Assembly (NCBI GenBank): GCA_002351925.1
Contig: DEHM01000015.1
Location: 28,655-40,526 of the forward strand
Origin: Bacteroidales bacterium UBA2800
GTDB taxonomy: Bacteria; Bacteroidota; Bacteroidia; Bacteroidales; Paludibacteraceae
Length of the DNA: 11,872 nt
Reading direction: 5' to 3'
In this document: piece after piece, positions 5,857-11,872 of the stretch
Layout: each line of letters begins with the position of its first letter
How positions within the stretch are numbered: the first letter of the stretch is position 1
Notes under the pieces: generated by a model
What the model was told of the DNA's origin: nothing
Databases searched by the model: none
The model's input: only the letters and a program-made list of their open reading frames with translations
Program-made: the position numbers and the translations under genes

Positions 5857-6729
5857 ATGTACAAAGCGACCGATAAGATTTGCGACCTGATGTCGCATGA
5901 GGAAGATGCGATACAGATCATCAGCCGTTTCGGCCTGGAGATGGGCGTAGGCGAACAGACGATAGCGCAGGTGTGTGCGGCACACGGCGTGCATACGCCT
6001 ACGTTCCTGGCTATCGTCAACTACAAGGTATTCCATCAGCGTGCGACAGCGGGCGATATCGACCTGCCGACACTGCAGCGCTATTTGCAAAACGCCCATA
6101 CGTATTTCCTGGACTTCCGTCTGCCGCGTCTGCGCCGGGCGCTGGTAGAAGCCATTATTCCTGCCGACCCGACGACGAAGATACCGGGGCTGATACTGCG
6201 TTGCTACGACGAGTTCGTAGAGGAGATACGCACGCATATTGCACACGAGAATGCCGGTCTGTACGACGAGCATGAGCACGACGACCAACGTATCACCGAC
6301 AAGCTGACGGAGATAAAGAACCTGATCATCAAATATTATCCCGGAGCGTCCTCCGGTGAGCAAGGCACGATCACTTATCTGCTGATAAGCGTGATGAGTG
6401 ACCTATGGCACACGGAGCAGGATTTTGCGGACCACTGTGCGATAGAAGACGATATACTGCGTCCGGCCATGCTGCACGAGCAGGCACACGGTCGGTACCG
6501 GCATATGCAGGCAGAGACGGAAGAGCTGTCGGACAGGGAGAGAGACGTGCTCATTCAGGTGGTTCGCGGGCTGAGCAACAAGGAGATAGCCGAGGTGCTC
6601 TGTATCTCGGCACACACCGTGATCTCCCACCGCAAGAACATTGCCCGAAAACTGAATATTCACTCGACAGCGGGTCTGACCATCTACGCGATTGTCAACC
6701 ACCTGGTAGACATCAACACTCTGGAATAA
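5857..6729 (+). CDS. Hemerythrin-like sensor with LuxR-type DNA-binding domain
   Basis: A 290-residue putative transcription regulator with no predicted membrane segment. Residues 1-55 (YKATDKICDLM, then SRFGLEMGVGEQTIAQVC and HGVHTPTFLAIVNY) resemble the N-terminal domain of RIC/ScdA/YtfE-type di-iron proteins. Residues 80-210 form a helical region with candidate hemerythrin ligands: H81 in HTYFLDFRLPRLRR, H127, H130 and E131, H185, then H193 and E197 in HCAIEDDILRP. Residues 224-285 are a LuxR/GerE helix-turn-helix (LSDRERDVLIQVVRGLSNKEIAEVL, with TVISHRKNIARKL as recognition helix region). This architecture suggests sensing of oxygen, nitric oxide or iron state by a di-iron centre. The start follows from the promoter position; 5809 would add 16 residues encoded by promoter sequence. 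It lies directly after the haem operon, but whether it controls that operon is inference. Confidence 0.85.
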   Translation: MYKATDKICDLMSHEEDAIQIISRFGLEMGVGEQTIAQVCAAHGVHTPTFLAIVNYKVFHQRATAGDIDLPTLQRYLQNAHTYFLDFRLPRLRRALVEAIIPADPTTKIPGLILRCYDEFVEEIRTHIAHENAGLYDEHEHDDQRITDKLTEIKNLIIKYYPGASSGEQGTITYLLISVMSDLWHTEQDFADHCAIEDDILRPAMLHEQAHGRYRHMQAETEELSDRERDVLIQVVRGLSNKEIAEVLCISAHTVISHRKNIARKLNIHSTAGLTIYAIVNHLVDINTLE

Positions 6730-6761
6730 GAATTTGATTTTCGCATAAAATCCACTCTACT

Positions 6762-6793
6762 CTTGCATATGTCGGAAAAAAGCAGTATCTTTG
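6762..6793 (+). promoter_or_regulatory. Promoter of the two-gene unit 6822-8869
   Basis: CTTG (6762-6765), a 20-nt spacer and TATCTTTG (6786-6793, followed by C). The spacer CATATGTCGGAAAAAAGCAG is nearly the same as that at 10785-10804. The start near 6800 leaves a leader of about 22 nt before the ATG at 6822. Confidence 0.75.
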
Positions 6794-6821
6794 CCGCCGA
6801 ATTGCGAAAAAAACCAGCACT

Positions 6822-8057
6822 ATGCAGATAAACGATACAGGATTTTTGTGCGGCTATTTCACTGCCCGTTCGGGCAAGGCGGCAGCCTATCTAAACGGGT
6901 TGCCGGAATGGCAGTTGCGCACCTATACGGAGGCAGAGAAAGCGGGCTTGGGCAACTACTACCTGCCGGAGTTTGCGTCGTTTGTGACGGAAGAGATACC
7001 TCAGTACACGCGTACGATAGATGCGCCGTGCCGGTTGACGTTTGCGGACGAGACGGTGGATTTTCACCTGACGGACTTGCAGGTATGGCTGGCGCCGTTC
7101 GGCATTGTGCTGTACGCGATAGGTGTGCGCATAGAGCAACTACCTTTCGACAGCGTGACACGTGCGCTGAATGCGTTGCGCAGCTGTGCTTACTACGACG
7201 CGCTGCAGCAGCCTTTTGTGGCGCAGGCGCTGACGCCGATCGTGTCGCTGTACAACGCTGCGACGGGTGAAGCGAAGACGACAGAGGGCGATGTGAGCTG
7301 GCTGGTAGAGAGCGGGAATAAGTTCCGTCTGTTCCACGTGGTGTCGGACGTGACGCCCTGGGACGAGGGAGACAGGGACTACCTGCTGTACGACGCGGCG
7401 ACGCTGGCGCGTCACACACCGCTGTCGATGGGAATGAACAGTCCGTCGTACTTCGAGCACATCCTGGACGACTACCGTATCTCGGTCTTCAACGGCTGGA
7501 CAGGCTTGGCGCTGCTGGACACGTTTACGCTGCTGTCGATAGACACGCCGGAGCGGGTGCGTCAGAGTTGGCTGAACGACTATTTTGCGCGTGTGTATAT
7601 CTACCAGCTCTTCCGCAAGGCGTTCCTCTACAGCATCAACCTGCGTTACCGTCAGCGCACGGAGAACGTGGAGGTGCTGGAGTCGCTGCTGAGTCGTTTT
7701 GAGCAGAACTACAGTTATCCGAACCTGTCGTATAACTTCCTGCCGAACATCATCAACGAGGCGATAGAGCGTAGCATGAAGACGCAGCAGGACAACGAGC
7801 AGCTGAACCGGATGATCAGCCGTGAGATGGAGACACGCCGTCAGGCTGCGGACGAGCGGACGAACAAGTTTCTGACCTTCCTGACCGTGCTGACGCTTTT
7901 CTCGGCCGTATACGACTTCACGTGTCTGGCCAACGACAGTCTGAGTTTTGAGCACCTGTTCGCTACGGCGGAATCGGGTTTCCGCTTTGTGAGCACGGTG
8001 ATGTTGCTGGTGATCGTGGTGGTGTATCTGGTGCTGATACGTCGGAGCAAGCGATAA
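6822..8057 (+). CDS. Unrecognised protein with two C-terminal membrane helices (CorA-like topology)
   Basis: A 411-residue protein I cannot assign to a named family. Residues 1 to about 300 look soluble and mixed alpha/beta (from MQINDTGFLCGYFTAR). Residues 300-346 are predicted helical and charged, with an ERSMKTQQDNEQLNRMISREMETRR stretch of coiled-coil character. Two membrane helices end the protein, about 348-369 (NKFLTFLTVLTLFSAVYDF) and 387-406 (FVSTVMLLVIVVVYLVLI), followed by a basic tail RRSKR. A large cytoplasmic domain, a long helix and two terminal membrane helices are the layout of CorA/ZntB metal-ion channels. However, the GMN signature expected after the first membrane helix is absent (YDF instead), so ion transport is only a possibility. 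It has its own promoter and shares a transcript with the downstream ttcA-like gene. The start is set by the promoter and by being the first in-frame ATG. Confidence 0.75.
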   Translation: MQINDTGFLCGYFTARSGKAAAYLNGLPEWQLRTYTEAEKAGLGNYYLPEFASFVTEEIPQYTRTIDAPCRLTFADETVDFHLTDLQVWLAPFGIVLYAIGVRIEQLPFDSVTRALNALRSCAYYDALQQPFVAQALTPIVSLYNAATGEAKTTEGDVSWLVESGNKFRLFHVVSDVTPWDEGDRDYLLYDAATLARHTPLSMGMNSPSYFEHILDDYRISVFNGWTGLALLDTFTLLSIDTPERVRQSWLNDYFARVYIYQLFRKAFLYSINLRYRQRTENVEVLESLLSRFEQNYSYPNLSYNFLPNIINEAIERSMKTQQDNEQLNRMISREMETRRQAADERTNKFLTFLTVLTLFSAVYDFTCLANDSLSFEHLFATAESGFRFVSTVMLLVIVVVYLVLIRRSKR

Positions 8058-8062
8058 GGAGG

Positions 8063-8869
8063 ATGGCAGCGAGCGACAAACAGGCGGCACGTCTGACGCG
8101 TCTGTTTCACAAGGCGTGTGCGGGTTACGGGCTGATAGAAGAGGGCGACCATATACTGGTGGGCCTGAGTGGCGGCAAGGACTCGCTGGCGCTCGTGGAG
8201 CTGTTGGGCCGCCGTGCGCAGATATACGTGCCGCGTTTCCGGGTGACGGCGGTGCATGTGCGCGTGAAGGAGCGTAACTACCAGGCGGATATGTCGTGGC
8301 TGGAGGCGTTCTGCGCGTCAGTGAAGGTGCCGCTTATCGTTCGTGATACGGAGATAGGGGAGAGGCCTACCCCCACCAATGTTCTACGGACGGCCATCGG
8401 CAGTCCGATCGAGCAGAGCTCTTCACCCGTAAAGGGAAGGGAGATAAATAATCCCTGTTTTCTCTGCAGTTGGTACAGACGCAAGGCGCTTTTTGACCTG
8501 GCGCAGGAACTGGGCTGCAACAAGATTGCGCTGGGACACCATCGTGACGACGTGGCGCAGACGCTCCTGATGAACATGATCTACCAGGGTACGTTTGCCA
8601 CTATCCCTCCGCGTCTGAAGATGGAAAAGATGCCGCTGACGATTATCCGTCCGCTGTACCTGATCGACGAGGCAGACATCGCGCGTTACGCAGAGGAGCA
8701 GGGTTGGCCCAAGCCGCCGAAGCTGTGCCCCTATGAGCACGTCACGTCGCGTGAGTCGGCCAAGGAGCTGCTGGCGCATATACGGACGATGAATCCGGAG
8801 GCCATGAACTCGCTCTACGGCGCCATGACCAATATCAAACAGGAGTATCTTCCCCAAGAATCAGAGTAA
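8063..8869 (+). CDS. ttcA: tRNA 2-thiocytidine synthetase, TtcA family
   Basis: A 268-residue cytosolic PP-loop ATPase of the TtcA/TilS superfamily, expected to convert cytidine 32 of certain tRNAs to 2-thiocytidine using ATP and a sulfur donor. The PP-loop SGGKDS lies at 36-41. Cys132 and Cys135 in PCFLCSW, with Cys222 in KLCPYEH, match the three-cysteine pattern that holds the [4Fe-4S] cluster in E. coli TtcA. GHHRDDVAQTLLMN (from about 158) is the second superfamily motif. GGAGG abuts the ATG with no spacing, too close to act as a normal Shine-Dalgarno site. The gene follows the two-helix protein by five bases, so they form one transcript. An in-frame insertion of about 28 codons built from a repeat precedes the CxxC motif. 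The 3' end overlaps the convergent rluD-like gene by 9 bases. A different thiolation target within the family is the main alternative. Confidence 0.88.
   Translation: MAASDKQAARLTRLFHKACAGYGLIEEGDHILVGLSGGKDSLALVELLGRRAQIYVPRFRVTAVHVRVKERNYQADMSWLEAFCASVKVPLIVRDTEIGERPTPTNVLRTAIGSPIEQSSSPVKGREINNPCFLCSWYRRKALFDLAQELGCNKIALGHHRDDVAQTLLMNMIYQGTFATIPPRLKMEKMPLTIIRPLYLIDEADIARYAEEQGWPKPPKLCPYEHVTSRESAKELLAHIRTMNPEAMNSLYGAMTNIKQEYLPQESE
8359..8443 (+). repeat. In-frame repeat-derived insertion in ttcA
   Basis: GCCTACCCC (8365-8373) and a GTAAAGGGAAGGGAG end (8429-8443) flank about 50 bp. The same end motifs occur, in the same order, in the reverse complement of the repeat at 5203-5233, without the central 50 bp. 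It encodes the stretch around RPTPTNVLRTAIGSPIEQ just before the iron-sulfur cysteines. The boundaries are approximate. Confidence 0.5.
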
Positions 8870-9928
8870 GGTGTTGGGTTCGTAAGCCCGCCATTTGGCG
8901 ATGAGTGCGGCGATATCTTCGGGCCACGGGCTGTCGAAGAACAGCCGTTCGCCGGTGCGCGGGTGGGTGAAACCGAGTGTCTTAGCATGGAGCACCTGCC
9001 GCGGGCAGAGGGCGAAACAGTTTTCTATATACTGACGATATTTCTGGGTGCGCAGTCCCTTGCGTATCTCGCATCCGCCGTACTTTTCGTCGGCAAAGAG
9101 AGGGTGGCCGATGTGGGCCATGTGAACGCGTATCTGGTGGGTGCGTCCTGTCTCGAGCCGGCACTCGACGAGTGTGACATAGGGGAATCGCTCGAGCACG
9201 CGCCAATGGGTGACAGCCTCTTTGGCCTGCGGGCACTCCTCCGGGTCCCAGACGCGGTAGATAGTGCGGTCGCGGTTGTCGCGCGCGAGGGCCCCCACAA
9301 TCGTCCCGCTCTCTTCGCTGAAGGTGCCCCAGACGAGGGCGTTATAGGTGCGCTCGGTGGTATGGTCGAAGAACTGCTTGGCCAGATGGGCTTTCGCCTC
9401 GGGTGTCTTGGCGATGAGGAGTAGGCCGGAAGTGTCTTTGTCGATACGGTGGACCAGGCCTATGGAGGGGTCGTTGATGTCGATGGGTGAGTGGTTAGTG
9501 GTTAGTGGTGAGTGGGTGAAATGCCAGGCGAGGGCGTGGAGGAGGGTGTGCTCGTAGTTGCCGTGCCCGGGATGGACGACGAGTCCGGCGGGTTTGTTGA
9601 CGACAAGCAGGTCGTCGTCTTCGTAGACGACAGAGAGGGGTATGTTCTCCGGGGTGATGGTAAAGTCGTGCGGCTCATGGTCGAGCAGTACCTGGATGAC
9701 ATCGCCGGGTTTGACGCGGTAGTTGCTGGCCACGGGGTTGCCGTTGACCCACACGTTGCCGGCATCGGCAGCCGTCTGGATACGGTTGCGGCTGGTGTTG
9801 GTCATATGGTCGGCCAGGTACTTGTCGATACGCTGCTTACCCTGTCCACTATCCACTTCGCATCGCCAGCGTTCCCAGAGGAGGTCGTCCTCGACACTGT
9901 TGGTCATCTGTAGTTGGTCGTCGGTCAT
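8861..9928 (-). CDS. rluD: RluA/RluD-family 23S rRNA pseudouridine synthase
   Basis: A 355-residue RNA-modifying enzyme that isomerises uridine to pseudouridine, most likely in 23S rRNA. Residues about 32-82 are an S4 RNA-binding domain (RIDKYLADHMTNTSRNRIQ, with VNGNPVASNYRVKPGDVI). The catalytic motif HRIDKDTSG lies at 160-168 with Asp163 as the nucleophile. LETGRTHQIRVHMAHIGHP and ADEKYGG are the conserved C-terminal motifs. Length is usual for RluD-like proteins. It follows the PASTA gene by three bases, so the two are co-transcribed, and its last 9 bases overlap the end of the convergent ttcA. A variable loop before the catalytic motif is encoded by a 7-bp repeat. The start at 9928 fits the upstream stop; an internal Met at residue 8 is possible. 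Which of the RluA/C/D specificities applies is uncertain, so the symbol is tentative. Confidence 0.9.
   Translation of the reverse strand: MTDDQLQMTNSVEDDLLWERWRCEVDSGQGKQRIDKYLADHMTNTSRNRIQTAADAGNVWVNGNPVASNYRVKPGDVIQVLLDHEPHDFTITPENIPLSVVYEDDDLLVVNKPAGLVVHPGHGNYEHTLLHALAWHFTHSPLTTNHSPIDINDPSIGLVHRIDKDTSGLLLIAKTPEAKAHLAKQFFDHTTERTYNALVWGTFSEESGTIVGALARDNRDRTIYRVWDPEECPQAKEAVTHWRVLERFPYVTLVECRLETGRTHQIRVHMAHIGHPLFADEKYGGCEIRKGLRTQKYRQYIENCFALCPRQVLHAKTLGFTHPRTGERLFFDSPWPEDIAALIAKWRAYEPNTLL
9489..9518 (-). repeat. 7-bp microrepeat inside rluD
   Basis: On the plus strand GTGGTTA (9491-9497), GTGGTTA (9498-9504) and GTGGTGA (9505-9511) follow one another, then GTGGG. On the coding strand they give HSPLTTNHSPI, in the variable loop between the first catalytic-domain strands and HRIDKDTSG. 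Each added unit would shift the frame, so only certain copy numbers keep the gene intact. Confidence 0.8.
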
Positions 9929-9931
9929 GGG

Positions 9932-10744
9932 TCAGAACCACTCGTCTTGGTCATCTTTAGTATAGGGAGAAGCCACCTTGTCGGGGTTGGCGGAGAGGCG
10001 GAGCGCGACGGTCTCCCCTTCGGTGAGTCGCGTGCCGGGCGCAGGTGTCTGTCGGTAGACGAGCGCCTGCGTATGGTCTTCCTCGTCGTACTGCACGGCG
10101 CCGATAGTCAGTCCTTTGCTCAGCAGGGCAAAGCGTGCCTCCTGCAGATTCATGCCAAGCACGTCGGGCACGGTGACCTGCTCGGTACCGGGGCCGTAGC
10201 CCACCACCAGTTTAACCTTGGTGCCTACGGGCAGTTTATCGCCCGGGCGGATACTGCGTCCGCCGCTCTTAACATCGAGCACGAGGTCGCGATAGGTGGA
10301 CGGGCGGTACTCGTAGTTCTCGTCGACGCGCAGTCCGAGTCCGCGCAGCGTCGTCTCGGCCTGGCGGTAGCTGAGGTCCTGGAGGTTAGGCATGGCCACC
10401 TGGCGTTTGGTGGTGGCATTGATGGTGATATAGATAGCCCGTCCGTTCTTAGCGTGGCTATGCGGCTTGGGGTCCTGGTCGACGATAGCGCCGAAAGGCA
10501 CTTTGTCGGAATAGGTGGAGTCGACCACCACCATACGCAGTCCCTGCCCCTGCAGCAACATCTCGGCCTCGGCGGTAGAGAGACCGACCACATCGGCCAC
10601 TTCCACTTCTTGGCCATGCTGGGTGTAGGCCTGGAGCCACAGAATCAGTCCGGTCAGGATAGCAAGACCGAGGAGGATGGCTAAACCGATATTGAGGACG
10701 ATAAAACGGAGTCCTTTTTGGTTGATTTTGGCTTTTTTGTCCAT
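9932..10744 (-). CDS. PASTA-domain membrane protein, three PASTA repeats
   Basis: A 270-residue protein with a basic cytoplasmic tail (KKAKINQKGLRF), one membrane helix (about 15-37) and three extracytoplasmic PASTA repeats at about 46-110, 114-182 and 188-251. These are marked by VEVADVVGLSTAEAEMLL, VAMPNLQDLSYRQAETTL and VTVPDVLGMNLQEARFAL. PASTA domains bind peptidoglycan or beta-lactam-like ligands in Ser/Thr kinases and PBPs; here there is no kinase or penicillin-binding domain, so a cell-wall-associated anchoring or sensing role is inferred. It is the first gene of an operon with the rluD-like gene. The start at 10744 (MDKK) lies about 14 nt after the predicted transcription start; the Met three codons earlier would sit almost on that start and is less likely. 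Confidence 0.88.
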   Translation of the reverse strand: MDKKAKINQKGLRFIVLNIGLAILLGLAILTGLILWLQAYTQHGQEVEVADVVGLSTAEAEMLLQGQGLRMVVVDSTYSDKVPFGAIVDQDPKPHSHAKNGRAIYITINATTKRQVAMPNLQDLSYRQAETTLRGLGLRVDENYEYRPSTYRDLVLDVKSGGRSIRPGDKLPVGTKVKLVVGYGPGTEQVTVPDVLGMNLQEARFALLSKGLTIGAVQYDEEDHTQALVYRQTPAPGTRLTEGETVALRLSANPDKVASPYTKDDQDEWF

Positions 10745-10764
10745 AAAATGCAAAATTTATTGCG

Positions 10765-10796
10765 CAAAATTACAATTTTTTTTGGATATGTGCAAA
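10765..10796 (-). promoter_or_regulatory. Promoter of the PASTA-rluD operon, interlocked with the divergent promoter
   Basis: On the minus strand TTTG (10793-10796) and TAATTTTG (10765-10772, followed by C) are 20 nt apart, an exact consensus. Its -33 box lies inside the spacer of the plus-strand promoter at 10781-10812. The two spacers share the central GGATATGTGC. Confidence 0.8.
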
Positions 10797-10812
10797 AAAA
10801 GCAGTAATTTTG
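10781..10812 (+). promoter_or_regulatory. Promoter of the Cys-rich lipoprotein gene
   Basis: TTTG (10781-10784), a 20-nt spacer and TAATTTTG (10805-10812, followed by C). The predicted start is near 10819, leaving a leader of about 70 nt that becomes very A-rich before the ATG at 10888, typical of strongly translated genes in this phylum. The apparent reading frame across it (MCKKSSNFAADF) is not coding. Confidence 0.82.
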
Positions 10813-10887
10813 CAGCCGATTTCCGCAAAAAAGATGAAATCGATACGTTATTAAGGCTTTATTAACACAAAAAAAACTAATTGAATT

Positions 10888-11037
10888 ATGAAAAAGATGC
10901 TTCTTATCGTAGCTGTTGCATTTGCTGCAATGAGCTGCGGCAACAAGTGCTGCAACAAGTGCTGTGCAAACGACACCTGCGCTCAGGACACCGTTGAGGT
11001 AGTTGAGGAGGTTGTAGTTGACACCATTGCTGAGTAA
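10888..11037 (+). CDS. Small cysteine-rich lipoprotein, 49 residues
   Basis: The ORF starts MKKMLLIVAVAFAAMSCG: a signal peptide with a lipobox-like AMSC, giving a lipidated Cys17. The mature part is only 33 residues: a cluster CGNKCCNKCCANDTC with six cysteines, then an acidic, valine-rich tail (VEVVEEVVVDTIAE). The Cys block comes from a 12-bp direct repeat (GCAACAAGTGCT twice). Its own promoter, a long A-rich leader, a tight terminator and codons such as GCT, GTT and AAG unlike the GC-rich neighbours all suggest high expression. Clustered cysteines on a membrane-anchored peptide suggest metal binding or thiol/disulfide chemistry, but no family is recognised. The clear lipoprotein signal and transcription signals make it a likely real gene despite its length. 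Confidence 0.8.
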   Translation: MKKMLLIVAVAFAAMSCGNKCCNKCCANDTCAQDTVEVVEEVVVDTIAE

Positions 11038-11052
11038 TTCTGTTGCTCCATC

Positions 11053-11072
11053 AAGGTCACGCGATTGACCTT
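11053..11072 (+). other. Small hairpin after the Cys-rich lipoprotein gene
   Basis: AAGGTCA (11053-11059) and TGACCTT (11066-11072) form a perfect 7-bp stem with a 6-base loop between the stop codon and the terminator. It could stabilise the 3' end of the short mRNA. Confidence 0.5.
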
Positions 11073-11080
11073 ACAAAAGA

Positions 11081-11109
11081 AGCGACCCTTTCGGGCCGCT
11101 CTTTTTTTT
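11081..11109. terminator. Shared intrinsic terminator between convergent genes
   Basis: AGCGACCC (11081-11088) pairs with GGGCCGCT (11093-11100) around loop TTTC with one mismatch, followed by eight T (11102-11109). It ends the lipoprotein transcript. On the minus strand the stem follows the gpmI stop by 13 bases and is followed by a weaker T-rich run, so it may serve both genes. Confidence 0.8.
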
Positions 11110-11113
11110 GTGT

Positions 11114-11872
11114 TTAGTCTTTGATGAGACAGTGTCCTGTCATCTCGGCGGGTTGCTCTATGCCAAGGATGTGGCAGATAGAGGGCGCCACGTCGGCGAG
11201 GATACCGTTCTCCACGCGTGCGTCCGTGTGGTCCGTACTGATATAGACGAAGGGCACGGGGTTGAGCGAGTGGGCGGTGTTGGGTGTACCGTCGGCGTTG
11301 ATGGCGTTGTCGCAGTTGCCGTGGTCGGCGATGATGATGATCTCGTAGCCGTTGCGCAGGGCAGCTTCTACCGTCTCGTTGATGCAGATGTCGATGGCGG
11401 TGATGGCCTGCTGGATAGAGTTGTAGACACCGGTATGGCCGACCATGTCGCCGTTGGCGTAGTTGAGGATGACGCAGTCGTATTTCTGACTATTCAGCGC
11501 ATCGCGCAGGGCGATGGTGACTTCGGGTGCCGACATCATCGGCTGCAGGTCGTAGGTAGCCACCTTTGGGCTGGGGATGAGGATACGGTCTTCGTTCTCA
11601 AACTCCGCCTCGCGTCCACCATTGAAGAAGAAGGTGACATGGGCGAACTTCTCGGTCTCGGCGATACGCAGCTGCTTGAGTCCGAGGCGGCTCACCACTT
11701 CGCCGAGCGTGTTGGTTACGTTCTCTTTGGGGAAGAGGATGTGGAGTCCGGTGAAGGAGCTGTCGTAGGGCGTCATACAGCAGTAGTGGAGTCCGGGGAT
11801 GGTCTGCATCTCGTGCTCCGGCATGTTCTGCTGGGTGAGTGCGATGGTGATCTCCTTGGCGCGGTCGTTGCG
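11114..11872 (-). CDS. gpmI: 2,3-bisphosphoglycerate-independent phosphoglycerate mutase, C-terminal half
   Basis: A partial gene: 252 codons and a stop are visible and the 5' end lies beyond the right edge. The visible part begins RNDRAKEITIALTQQN, a conserved stretch near the middle of the roughly 510-residue enzyme. It continues with YCCMTPYD, NYANGDMVGHTGVYNSI, the alkaline-phosphatase-superfamily metal motif ADHGNCD, and TAHSLNPVPFVYIS. These carry the Asp and His ligands for the Mn2+ pair. The cytosolic enzyme interconverts 3- and 2-phosphoglycerate in glycolysis and gluconeogenesis. It ends at the shared terminator with the lipoprotein gene. No frameshift or missing motif is seen in the visible part. 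Confidence 0.95.
   Translation of the reverse strand, partial: RNDRAKEITIALTQQNMPEHEMQTIPGLHYCCMTPYDSSFTGLHILFPKENVTNTLGEVVSRLGLKQLRIAETEKFAHVTFFFNGGREAEFENEDRILIPSPKVATYDLQPMMSAPEVTIALRDALNSQKYDCVILNYANGDMVGHTGVYNSIQQAITAIDICINETVEAALRNGYEIIIIADHGNCDNAINADGTPNTAHSLNPVPFVYISTDHTDARVENGILADVAPSICHILGIEQPAEMTGHCLIKD

Noticed and set aside
8058..8062. Strong Shine-Dalgarno site GGAGG before ttcA
   Set aside because: It touches the ATG with no spacing, so normal pairing with 16S rRNA while reaching the start codon is unlikely; this phylum also uses such sites little.
7140..8090. 316-codon open frame antisense to the two-helix protein
   Set aside because: Arg/Val/Gln-rich low-complexity translation typical of antisense frames in GC-rich coding DNA, with no promoter signal.
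10677..10865. 62-codon plus-strand ORF over the divergent promoter region
   Set aside because: Its sequence is the antisense of the PASTA N-terminus followed by the plus-strand promoter; not a plausible gene.

Overview
This window looks like chromosomal DNA from a member of the Bacteroidota, most likely order Bacteroidales. The clearest sign is the promoters. Six sites fit the Bacteroidetes sigma pattern TTTG, about 20 nt, TAnnTTTGC. Further signs are A-rich translation starts with little Shine-Dalgarno sequence, lipoprotein signal peptides ending in a lipobox Cys, and the gene families present. I cannot name a genus. No phage, transposase, CRISPR array or plasmid function is visible; the mobile-looking material is limited to short repeats.

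Layout. Bases 1-146 hold what looks like the 3' part of a structured RNA, followed by a perfect 26-bp terminator palindrome. That terminator also closes a short minus-strand unit (promoter 287-318) that could encode a 17-residue hydrophobic peptide. From about 387 a plus-strand operon runs through an outer-membrane porin, an imelysin lipoprotein, a two-haem DHOR/DUF1111 lipoprotein and a short CcsB/CcsA-type cytochrome c assembly protein. The last two overlap by 11 bases. The set reads as a cell-envelope iron or haem-redox module that carries its own haem-attachment factor. Next, with its own promoter, is a regulator joining a hemerythrin-like domain to a LuxR-type helix-turn-helix. A third plus-strand unit encodes an unrecognised protein with two C-terminal membrane helices, followed five bases later by a TtcA-family tRNA thiolase.

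On the minus strand, a PASTA-repeat membrane protein and an RluD-like pseudouridine synthase form an operon whose end overlaps the end of ttcA by 9 bases. The PASTA gene and a 49-residue cysteine-rich lipoprotein are driven by divergent promoters that interlock on the same DNA. A shared terminator separates the lipoprotein from the 3' half of gpmI, which runs off the right edge.

Two themes need a second look. First, several promoters share spacer and downstream sequence well beyond the core boxes, so closely that they read as a false N-terminus (MSKK/MCKK-like). Second, short low-complexity or palindromic repeats sit in frame inside otherwise conserved genes (porin, ccsA, ttcA, rluD) and in leaders, always in positions that look like variable loops or linkers.
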